Positions 10,920 to 20,000 of a stretch of 20,000 bases of DNA are shown here, one piece after another (the stretch's first letter is position 1; every line of letters begins with the position of its first letter). The notes under the pieces are model-generated. The model was not told the DNA's origin. It saw nothing but the letters and a program-made list of their open reading frames with translations, and made no database searches. Both the position numbers and the translations under genes were made by a program. This stretch comes from Anaeromyces robustus (taxonomy: Eukaryota; Neocallimastigomycota; Neocallimastigomycetes; Neocallimastigales; Neocallimastigaceae): contig MCFG01000043.1 of assembly GCA_002104895.1 (NCBI GenBank), positions 92,501-112,500 on the forward strand, written 5' to 3'.

Positions 10920-11287
10920 TCAAAAAATAATTAATATAATGATTAAAAAGTTTATATATAAAAAAAATTTATATAATATACTTCTTTTTTTTTTTTTTTT
11001 ATTATTTTTTATTTTTATTTTAATTTGCTTACAGTAAATAAATTAATATTAGTTTTATTTAACTTTATTTTATTTTATTTTATTTTTTTTTATCATAATA
11101 ATAAATATTAAATATATATTATATATTAACTATTAATTGATTGGATTAGTTGAATTATTATTATTATATCGTTTATTTAATTTATAAAGTTTTATTAATT
11201 ACTACCACTTTATATAAAATCATGAAAAAAGTTTTATTTTTTTTTTAAATATATACAATAAATAACTACGCGTATTATTCGTATAAA

Positions 11288-11335
<48 letters not shown>

Positions 11336-11380
11336 ATTATTTAATTTAAATAATATTATCAATGTATTGTAATGTATTGT

Positions 11381-11420
11381 ATAAATTTAATTGTATATAT
11401 ACATATACAATTAAATTTAT
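11381..11420. repeat. Perfect inverted repeat: 18-bp arms, 4-nt loop
   Basis: The left arm ATAAATTTAATTGTATAT (11381-11398) and right arm ATATACAATTAAATTTAT (11403-11420) are exact reverse complements separated by ATAC. It is immediately preceded by a tandem decamer AATGTATTGT x2 (11361-11380) and followed by the 12-bp palindrome TTAATGCATTAA (11420-11431). It is not followed by a U-rich tail or placed after a gene, so I do not call it a terminator. Confidence 0.85.
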
Positions 11421-12133
11421 TAATGCATTAATCATAACATTCTCTTTTTTAATTTTCTTTTTTGAAGTAGTTAATATATGTTCTTTTTAATTTATATGTT
11501 CTTTTTAATTATAATAAATACTTTATGTAAAAAAAAAAAAAAAGAAAAAAACATATATAATTATAGAATGAATAAATATTAAATAAAAAAAATAATAATA
11601 TATATATTAATGATATATAATATTTTAGTCTTAAAACGTAAAGATATTAAAAGAATAATTTACTTTATAAAGAATACTATAAAATAATTAGTAAAGTAGA
11701 TTATTATAATAATAATACCAATAAAAATATTTTGAATTTATATTAAAATATTAAATAACTCCTACATAAATAATATATATAAACCTAAATAAATATGTAT
11801 ACAAATAATACAAAAAGTTTATAAATACTTAATACATATAATTAAATTAATGTATATTAAAATAAATATATATAATTAATATTTATATATATAAATACTA
11901 TGTAATTAATAAATTTATTAATAATTAGTTAAATATTAAATTTTAACTTTCATAATAGAAAAAAAAACGATAAGTAATTTTATTTTAAATTATATTTGTA
12001 TTTCTCCAAATTAAAAAAACAAAATACTTATCATCTATTAGTTAATTCATAGCAATCAAGATAAAGCCTCGGATTAATTAATTAAAGAATTTTTATCAGG
12101 TGACTATGATAAAAAAATGTTTTTGACTTAACT

Positions 12134-12135
12134 AT

Positions 12136-12166
<31 letters not shown>

Positions 12167-12239
12167 TTTTTTTATTTTTTTATTTATTTATTATTAATTA
12201 AGTAATTAATTAATTATTTAATTAATTTATTTTATATAT

Positions 12240-12270
<31 letters not shown>

Positions 12271-12271
12271 T
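12134..12271. repeat. (TTTA)n tetranucleotide arrays
   Basis: Two runs of the tetranucleotide TTTA, at about 12134-12191 and 12238-12271, are separated by an ATTAATTAA-rich interval of about 45 bp. A small less AT-rich patch (GATAAAGCCTCGG near 12060 and ATCAGGTGACTATG near 12098) lies just upstream, with no recognisable identity. Confidence 0.9.
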
Positions 12272-12625
12272 CAAATTTATTTTGCATAATCTATTTATTA
12301 ATTGTAAATTTGTTAAGATTTTCTAAAAGTTAAATTATTCCTATGTGATCCTCAAAGTTACAAAATTACTTAACTTTTGTAATAAATTTTTTTTTTTAAA
12401 TATATTTTTATTTTGTATTTATTTAAATATGTTATATTTTAATTAAAATAAATAAATAAATAAAAAATAAGAAAACATAAAATGAATTTGACTTATTAAT
12501 ATTAATAAAAAATATTTTTTCTAGTAAAAATAATAAAATATATATATATTTTTAATATTTAATATTTAACATTTTTTTTATATTTCTCAATATTATTTAC
12601 AATAAAAGTTTGATAAAATTAATTT

Positions 12626-12698
12626 TATTTATTAATTAATTATTTATTTATTTATTATTTATTAATTAATTTATTTATTTATTTATTTATTTATCCAT

Positions 12699-12737
<39 letters not shown>

Positions 12738-12739
12738 TT
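12626..12739. repeat. (TTTA)n tetranucleotide array
   Basis: This is a further run of the tetranucleotide TTTA seen at 12134-12271, about 110 bp long. It is interrupted by ATTAATTAAT blocks and one C substitution (ATCCATTT near 12693). Confidence 0.9.
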
Positions 12740-13766
12740 AATTTTAATACAAATAAAATAAAAAAAAAAGGTTAAAAAAAAATAAAATAAAATTAAATAG
12801 GTTTTATAAATTAATTGTGGTGAAACTATGATTTCTAAAAAAATAATATATTTAATATATTTCTGGAATATAATAGAATTATTTATTATTAAATATATTA
12901 TAATTGACTTTAAATTAATCTATATTTATTTAACATCCGTTTATTATTATTTATAATAAATAGTAATATTGATTTATTTATTAATATTCTATTATTCAAT
13001 TTTATGTAATATATGATAATTTATCAATTAAATAATTAAATACAATAAATATATATATAATATATATTTATATATTAATAATATATTTATACTATTTAAT
13101 ATATTAATATTTGAATAATATTCATAATAAATTATATGACTTATTAATTATTATTATTACAATATTATGAAGTACATTTTTTATATTACATTATATTTTT
13201 ATTAAAAATTAATTTTTTTTATTTAATATATATTATTGATTGATTGTAATCGATTATATTTAATCAATAAATATATATATATAATATTTTATTATCTTTA
13301 AACTATTATTAAAAATATTAATTAAAGATAATAAATAATTAGAAAATTTTTTTTTAATAAAAATATTAAATACTATTTTTCCTTAAAAAAAAAAAATATA
13401 TATATATATTGATATGAAACTAATATGTGTAGCAACATATTAGTATATTTAATAATAATAAAATTATTAAATATTAAATTCATATTTTATTAATAATTTT
13501 TATATTTTATATTTTATATTTTTTATATTTTTACTAAATATTTTATTTTAAAAATTATTCAAATTATTATATTTTTATATATTATTAATATAGTCGAATT
13601 ATATATTATAATTGATTATATTTATAGTGATAATTTATTTTATTAATTATTAAAAATATATAGTTTTATATATTATTTATATATTATAATTAATATTATT
13701 AAAATATTTATATATTAAGTATTATTTGTATATATAATATTATTATATTTATACTATATATTAAAT

Positions 13767-13802
13767 TATATTTTAATATATTATATAATATATTAAAATA
13801 TA
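13767..13802. repeat. Perfect 36-bp palindrome, no loop
   Basis: The sequence is self-complementary over 36 nt about its centre (central block TATTATATAATA at 13779-13790), made only of A and T. It lies in the most AT-extreme part of the window. Such a sequence can extrude a cruciform. No function is implied by position. Confidence 0.85.
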
Positions 13803-15057
13803 TTATTAATATTATATTAAATATAAAATTTTATTAATAATAATATTATAAAATAAATGTAAAAGAAAAAAGGAAGGACTTTTAAAAATTATTAAATAAA
13901 ATAAATAAAATAATAAATAAGATATTGAAATACAAAAGATACCATATTTCGACTACAACATAAAATTTACTCATATCAATATAATTATCATGTGATTTAT
14001 GCACATGAATGTATTTTTAAGATACATTAAGTGTGCCCTAAATAAATATAAAAATAGAAATAAAATGAATTTTTTATGGCTTTCATTAAAATTTCTACAA
14101 TATCTATAATAATTTAATCTAATTTATTTTATTATATATTAAAATATTTGTTTCCATATTAAATTAAAGATATAATAAATTTTTCCATATTAAATTAAAA
14201 AATATATATAGAAAAATACTAATAAAATAATATATGTATGGTATTTTTTATGTGTGTTATATATTTTTGCCAGGATTTTTTTAATTGATAACCTATAAAA
14301 ATTAAAGGTGTAATGATTTAATATATATATATTATATACAATTAATTATATATTAAATTATTATATTATTTAAAATACAATAAAGATTAAAGTTTTATAT
14401 ATCAGAATCTTTAAGAAAAAAATTTTTTTTTTTTTCATCAAATTATAATAAATATAATTATAAATATAAATATAAAATATAAATAATATATATAAACATT
14501 ATATATTATATTTATATATTAAAATTTATTAATTTTATATTAATTTTATTTAGTACATTATTTTTTATTATTTTAAAATAATTTTGGTTTATTTTCAAAA
14601 AAAAAAAAAAAATAAAAAATAAAATAAAAAAAAAATAAAATAAAAAAAAAAGGTGTATAAAATTACTATTTATAAAAATTATAATTTATAAATATTTAAG
14701 AAATAGAAATAGATTTATATATGTATAATAATAAAAAAATATAACAGGGTATACTAAATTAATTCAATATAGAAAAAGAACAAAAAAAAAATAAGTATAT
14801 ATAAAAAAGAAAGTGAAAAGAAAAAAAATATAATTGATAATTGACATACTACATTTATTTAAGAATTGATAATTCATACCCAGAATATAATAAAATAATT
14901 AATAAATTAATAAATAGAATTCACTTTTTTTTTCCTTTCTTTTTTTTTTTTACTTTCATATAACCTGAGTAGTCAATCAAAAACAATATTTTGTATTTCA
15001 TATAAACAATAATAATTTTATAAGTAAATAATAAAGTTATTATATTAAATATATATA

Positions 15058-16019
15058 ATGAGTACTTTAAGGAATAAAAGGTACGTATAATTTATTATAT
15101 AATTTTTATGGCGTAATTGATGGCGTTAATATATTATATTTTTAAATATTTTTTTTTGAAACTGATATAATATATCATTATTTTAAAAAGAATTAAAAAA
15201 TATTATTAAAAATTATGATATAAATGGAATAATATATGTAACACTTTTAACCAATTAAATATATTATTATATTTTTTATTTTTATTTATATTAGATTTGA
15301 AATCCAAGTAGTCCAACAACCACTAAGAGCAAGAGTATGTATTATCTTTTTATTATTATTATTATAAATTATTATTATTATTATAAATTATTATTATTAT
15401 AAATTATTATTATTATTATTATTATTATAAATTATTATTATTATAAATTATTATTATTATTATTATATTGTTTTGAAATTAAAAATATGGAAAAACAAGA
15501 AGGAAATAAATTCAGGAAATAAAAAAAAAATAAAAATATTAAAATAAATAATGATATTGATAATAATAAGACTAGTAAAAAAAGGAAAAAAAAAAAAAAA
15601 AAAAAAAAAAAGAACGAATAAAAAAGGATTTAAAAAATTATATTAAAGAAAAAAATTGATAATAATAAAAAAAAAACGAATAAAAAAAGATTTAAAAAAT
15701 TATATTAAGGAAAAAAATTGATAATAAAAAAAATAAAGAACGAATAAAAAAAGATTTAAAAAACTATATTAAAAAAAAAAATTGATAATAAAAAAAAAAA
15801 AAAAGAACGAATAAAAAAGGATTTAAAAAATTATATTAAAGAAAAAAATTGATAATAAAAAAAAAAAAAGAACGAATAAAAAAGGATTTAAAAAATTATA
15901 TTAAGGAAAAAAATTGATAATAAAAAAAAAAAAAGAACGAATAAAAAGGATTTAAAAAATTATATTAAAGAAAAAAATTGATAATAAAAAAAAAAAAAAA
16001 AAGAACGAATAAAAAAGGA

Positions 16020-16051
<32 letters not shown>

Positions 16052-19000
16052 ATAATTATTAACTATATTTATATATATAATATATGGAATTTAAAATAAT
16101 AGATGTGTGGTTTTGGTGAAAAGGATAGAAGACCTATTGATCCTCCTCCAATATGTGAACTTGTAAGTCTTATACTATAAATTATGCATATTTTAATGGA
16201 TATTTTAAAGGAAGAAGAATACTTTTTATTTATATTTATTATTTATTCAATTAAAATCATCTCAATAACCGTCTTTTTTTTTTTTTTTTAACTTCTTTAT
16301 TTAATATAATAATAATTGATAATTAATAATCAATAGTTGTGCTTTAATGAAAAAGGAGAAAGAATAGGTATTAGGTAATAATAAGAAAAAAAAACAGAAA
16401 AATATAAGTTTTTTGATTCAATATTAATATGTTTATATTATTTTTCATTTATCTATTCTTTTATTTATTTATTATTATTATTTAAAAAAAATTTTTTTTA
16501 TAAAGATTCTATAAAAATATTTTAAAAAATCATTACTATGATATCATTGATTTTTTTTTTTCTTTTTTCATTTTTTTTTCTTTTTTCTATCTATAGAAAT
16601 TATATAGCTTTGTATATATATATTGTATAATTAAAAAAAAAAGGAAATAATGATAATTATAAATTGATTATATTAAGTGATAAATATTATAATATAAACA
16701 ATGAAACTATTATAAATAATGAAGTCAAATATTTGCATATTAGTAATATGTATTTGTATTAAGTAAGATGAAACATTTAATTGTTATATATAAATATTTA
16801 ATGTTTAACTATAATGAGAATAATAAACGATGTAATTAAATTATCCATATTGAACAGGATTATTAATTCGATTTATAAAAAAGAAATATTTAAACAGCTA
16901 CAAAAATAAATAAAATGAAAAAAAATAAACAAAGAAAATACATTAAAAATAAAAATATATGATTAAAAAATAATAATAGAAAGTAAACAAAAAAAAAAAA
17001 AAAAGGCAACAGAAAAAAAAAAAGAGAAAAAAAAAACAAAAGTATAATAATATATTAACGTTTCAATTATATAAAAACGCAATTAATATTTATATTTAAA
17101 TTATTTAAACAGGATTATAAAAATTATATAACAATAATAGTAATGTTTCAATTATATAAACACGCAATTAATATTTATCTTTAAATTATTTTAATTGAGT
17201 TTTGTACAGGATTATAAAAATTATATAAAGTTAAATATAAGTGAAAATATTTAAGGATAACCCATTAATAATTAAAATTTTCAGGAAGAAAAAAAAAAAT
17301 CAATTACTTTAAATTTATTTAATAAATTTTAAACATGAAGTTTCATTTAATATATAAACTTTTTTTTTTAAATAATAAGAGTAATTTACCTTATTCGAAA
17401 TTTTATAATATTATTTCCATCGTTCTAATAATATATCGAAATTTCATTAAAGATTGTTACTCTTTTATATAAAAAAAAAAACAGTAAAATATTTATTTGA
17501 AATTTCATTTTTTAAGTAATTATTTATTTTAAGAAATATTAAATTTCAATTTAGTAAATCATTTTTTTTAAAAAAAAAGTAGTTAATTATTGAGATTTCA
17601 TTTAATTAATGGTTTTTTTATGTAATAATTAAACTGTTAATTTGAAATTTCATTTAATTAATGGTTTTTTTTATGTAATAATTAAACTGTTAATTTGAAA
17701 TTTCATTTAATTAATGGTTTTTTTTATGTAATAATTAAACTGTTAATTTGAAATTTCATTTAATTAAAGGTTTTTTTTATGTAATAATTAAACTGTTAAT
17801 TTGAAATTTCATTTAATTAATGGTTTTTTTATGTAATAATTAAACTATTAATTTGAAATTTCATTTAATTAATGGTTTTTTTATGTAATAATTAAACTAT
17901 TAATTTGAAATTTCATTTAATTAATGGTTTTTTAATGTAATAATTAAACTGTTAATTTGAAATTTCATTTAATTAATGGTTTTTTTATGTAATAATTAAG
18001 CTATTAATTTGAAATTTCATTTATTTAATTAATAGTTTTTTTATGTAATAATTAAACTGTTAATTTGAAATTTCATTTAATTAATGGTTTTTTTATGTAA
18101 TAATTAAGCTATTAATTTGAAATTTCATTTATTTAATTAATAGTTTTTTTATGTAATAATTAAACTATTAATTTGAAATTTCATTTAATTAATGGTTTTT
18201 TTTTTATGTAATAATTAAAGTATTAATATGAAATTTCATTTAATTAATGGTTTTTTTATATAATAATTAAACTTTTAATTTGAGATTTCATTTAATAATA
18301 AATTATCCTTTTAAAAATTAACAGTTAATTAGAAATTTCATTTGATAATAATTATTGTTAATATTTAGAAGAATAATTATCATTAAATGAAACTCCAAAT
18401 TAATAGTTAATCAGAAATTTCATTTAATGATAATTATTCTCCTAAAAATTAGCAGTCATTTATGAATTTCATTTGGTGATAATTATTTTCTTAAAATATT
18501 TACTACTAAATTGAAATATCATTTGATAATGATAATTAATATGAAATTTAATGATATTAATTATTATTTTTCAAAAAATTAATTATTAATTCGAAATTTC
18601 ATTAGATATTAATTATTATTTTCAAAAAATTAACTACTAATTCGAGATTTCATTAGATATTAATTATTATTTTCAAAAAATTAACTACTAATTCGAGATA
18701 TCATTAGATATTAATTATTATTTTCAAAAATTTTTAACTACTAATTCGAAATTTCATTAGATATTAATTATTATTTTCAAAAAATTAACTGCTAATTCGA
18801 AATTTCATTAGATAATTATCATAAATTTGAAATTTCATTAAACAATAGATTTTTTTGATATAAATAGTTATTCACTAATTCGAAATTTCATTAAACATTA
18901 TTATTATTATAAAATAAGTATATCATAAACTCAAATTTTCATTAAATAACCATTAATTAGAAATCTCTTTTTTTTATTAAAGATATATAAAACAAATTTG

Positions 19001-19787
19001 AAAATTCATATATAATACTTATCAATTATAAAAATTAAAAAAAAAAAAAATAGTTTAAATAGTATATAGTTTATAAGATATCTAATTAATTAATAACTAT
19101 TATTCAAATATATAAATCAAATATCTTTTTTATGATAAATTTTGATAGAAAAGAAAAAAAAGAAAAAAAAAAAGCTAAAACAGAAAAAGAAAAACAATCT
19201 ATAATTTATATATTTTTATCACATTTTATAATCCTTTTATATATATATATATAATATCATTATTTACTTTTTTTCTTTTTCCAATATTTATATTCATTTT
19301 TATTCATATATCATTTTTAATTTTATATATATCAAAAAATATGAAAAATAATACAAACCTCTTTTTTTTTTTTTTTATTACCATTATTAAAAAATTATAA
19401 AAAAAAAAAATAACCTACCATATTAAATACTAACTTTTTTTTTTTTAATTATTTTATTATTTTTTTTTATCATAAAATAATAATAATAATAATAATAGTT
19501 GTGAAGAGCAAATATTTTTTGTCTGCCATTGTGGTTTATGGTCAGAGGATTGTGAAAAAGAAAGAAATCTTATAGCCAATCCTTGTGCTTCTTCAACTTT
19601 TACAAGAATATTAGTAGGATCATTAGTAAGTTCTACTTATTCCCTACTAAGTCCTGATGGTATACCAAGTGTTTACTTTATATTTCCCGACCTTTCAGTT
19701 AGAATGGAAGGAAAATATCGATTAAAATTTTCATTATGTAATTTAGGAGCGTAAGTATCGTTTAAACAACATAATTAAAACATTCAC

Positions 19788-19818
<31 letters not shown>

Positions 19819-20000
19819 AAAGAAAATCTTTTCTTCTTTTTTTTTTTTAATATTATTATATAGTAACTTTTTGTTTTTGAATTAAAGTTTTATATATTTT
19901 TTAAATATATTTTATATATTTTTTAAATATATTTTATATATATATTTATATATATTATTTATATATTTATTATATATTATATTATATAATAAATATATTA
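15058..20000 (+). CDS. Velvet-domain transcriptional regulator, 5' part (gene runs off the right edge)
   Basis: Exons seen are 15058-15080, 15295-15334, 16103-16162, 16337-16374 and 19499-19750, all GT-AG, giving 137 complete codons. The donor GTAAGT at 19751 opens an intron that does not close inside the window. The protein starts MSTLRNKR and enters the velvet domain at once: RFEIQVVQQPLRARMCGFG, EKDRRPIDPPPICEL, CFNEKGERIGI, ILVGSLVSSTYSLLSPDGIP, and VYFIFPDLSVRMEGKYRLKF. These are the core signatures of the fungal velvet family (VeA, VelB, VelC, VosA), NF-kB-like DNA-binding proteins that control development, sporulation and secondary metabolism as homo- or heterodimers. The subfamily cannot be set without the C terminus. 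The exon 4 to exon 5 join recovers a contiguous domain, so no exon is missing in the 3.1-kb intron. A cysteine-rich stretch (CHCGLWSEDCEKE) occupies the loop between strands. Confidence 0.92.
15345..15467. repeat. (ATT)n/ATAAATT compound microsatellite in velvet intron 2
   Basis: Blocks of (TTA)n are interrupted at irregular intervals by ATAAATT five or six times. It lies just inside the 5' end of the 768-nt second intron of the velvet gene. Confidence 0.85.
15585..16058. repeat. 62-68 bp tandem array (seven copies) in velvet intron 2
   Basis: A unit containing GAACGAATAAAAAAGGATTT, then AAAAAATTATATTAAAG, then AAAAAAATTGATAATAA plus a variable A run is repeated seven times. The ACGAATA anchor falls at about 15614, 15676, 15740, 15807, 15872, 15937 and 16005. 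Period differences are mostly due to A-run length, and copies otherwise differ by single bases (AAGG versus AAAG). The array fills most of the intron and ends about 45 nt before the acceptor of exon 3, so it adds a long purine-rich stretch to the pre-mRNA. Confidence 0.92.
16631..16762 (+). pseudogene. Short intronic open frame without start codon
   Basis: There are 43 sense codons between stops, reading DNYKLIILSDKYYNINNE and then VKYLHISNMYLY. The mixed composition (Leu, Asp, Tyr, Val, His, Ser) is more protein-like than the usual Ile/Asn/Lys translation of AT-rich DNA. It has no ATG near the start, lies inside the velvet intron and matches no family I know. It could be a relic of an inserted gene or chance. 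Confidence 0.15.
17060..17227. repeat. Tandem duplication, period about 85 bp, in velvet intron 4
   Basis: The first copy starts GTTTCAATTATATAAA at 17060 and the second starts with the same string at 17145. Both continue through CGCAATTAATATTTAT and end ACAGGATTATAAAAATTATA. The second copy has an extra TTGAGTTTTGT insertion just before ACAGG. A third partial relative (AACAGGATTAT) occurs at about 16854. Confidence 0.85.
17335..18970. repeat. 51-56 bp tandem array with GAAATTTC palindromic core, velvet intron 4
   Basis: The core GAAATTTCATTTAATTAAT recurs with its C at about 17599, 17651, 17704, 17757, 17810, 17862, 17914, 17966, 18018, 18074, 18126, 18182, 18237 and 18289. The units also share TTTTTTTATGTAATAATTAA. 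A second subfamily follows at about 18590-18810, with GAAATTTCATTAGATATTAA, period 51-53, and TTTTCAAAAAATTAACTACT. Degraded single cores lie on both sides. The octamer GAAATTTC is its own reverse complement. Copies 17966-18073 and 18074-18181 form a 108-bp dimer repeated with one substitution, a higher-order repeat. Confidence 0.93.

Larger units (their letters stand above)
10926..15057. other. Intergenic region between the GC-rich island and the velvet gene
   Basis: About 4.1 kb of almost pure A/T sequence in which no reading frame with protein character is seen on either strand. It contains (ATT)n at about 11288-11334, (TTTA)n arrays, an 18-bp-stem hairpin, a 36-bp palindrome (all listed separately) and a duplicated 18-mer (ATATGTTCTTTTTAATTT) near 11475-11510. 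The stretch at about 13560-13860 has almost no G or C. The last few hundred bases should include the velvet promoter and 5' UTR, but no element can be singled out. Confidence 0.6.
16375..19498 (+). other. Exceptionally long fourth intron of the velvet gene (3,124 nt)
   Basis: The donor is GTAATA at 16375 and the acceptor is TAATAG ending at 19498. The exon phase matches across it and the joined protein follows the velvet domain without a gap. Other closed introns in this window are 150-300 nt, apart from the array-bearing 768-nt intron 2. The excess length comes from a duplicated 85-bp segment (about 17060-17227) and a large 51-56 bp tandem array (about 17335-18970). The 5' part also holds a short open frame without ATG (16631-16762, listed separately). 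From about 19000 to 19498 only A/T-rich filler is seen. Confidence 0.85.

Noticed and set aside
12040-12130. Possible tRNA or structured RNA in the slightly less AT-rich patch near 12060-12110
   Set aside because: No cloverleaf, no T-loop GTTCRANNC and no anticodon arm could be found on either strand.
15612-16058. A real Lys-rich repeat protein encoded by the intron 2 array
   Set aside because: Each copy ends in TGA TAA after 15 codons and A-run length differences break the frame between copies.
17594-18300. CRISPR-like array
   Set aside because: The whole 52-53 bp unit is conserved with no variable spacers, and it lies in an intron of a eukaryotic gene.
16375-19498. Additional velvet exons hidden in the long intron
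   Set aside because: Joining exons 4 and 5 gives a continuous velvet domain in the right phase, and I saw no velvet-like frame between them.

Overview
The window is extremely AT-rich, with long poly(A)/poly(T) runs, (TTA)n and (TTTA)n microsatellites, and genes cut by many short GT-AG introns. It carries three recognisable nuclear protein-coding genes. One encodes a ciliary basal-body protein (BBOF1/CCDC176) and one a velvet-domain regulator, a family known from fungi. A flagellated fungus with this base composition points to a zoosporic fungus, most likely an anaerobic gut fungus (Neocallimastigomycota). The organism assignment is inference; the three protein families are read directly from motifs.

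Layout. Positions 1-1113 are non-coding 3' flank. Positions 1114-4940 (minus strand) hold a nine-exon BBOF1-like gene of about 720 codons with a long acidic/asparagine-rich C-terminal extension. Positions 4941-7788 are a divergent intergenic region with a dispersed direct repeat of about 105 bp and one marginal 38-codon reading frame. Positions 7789-9938 (plus strand) hold a nine-exon Hikeshi/OPI10 gene, 200 aa, that includes three consecutive micro-exons of 11, 22 and 14 nt. Positions 9939-10380 are poly(A)-rich 3' flank. Positions 10381-10925 are a compositional island of clearly higher GC. It contains broken coding fragments: a histidine-phosphatase-like fragment on plus and a DnaJ C-terminal-domain-like fragment on minus, neither with a plausible complete gene. 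Positions 10926-15057 are intergenic DNA with (TTTA)n arrays, a perfect 18-bp-stem hairpin and a 36-bp perfect palindrome. From 15058 to beyond the right edge (plus strand) lies the 5' part of a velvet-domain gene. Its second intron (768 nt) is largely a 62-68 bp tandem array, and its fourth intron (3,124 nt) carries a 51-56 bp tandem array built on the palindrome GAAATTTC.

The three genes have unrelated roles (basal body/axoneme, nuclear import of Hsp70, transcriptional regulation of development), and nothing suggests a functional cluster. I found no tRNA, rRNA, CRISPR array or intact transposon. The parts most worth a second look are the GC-rich island of degraded, probably foreign coding sequence and the two intronic satellite-like arrays inside the velvet gene.
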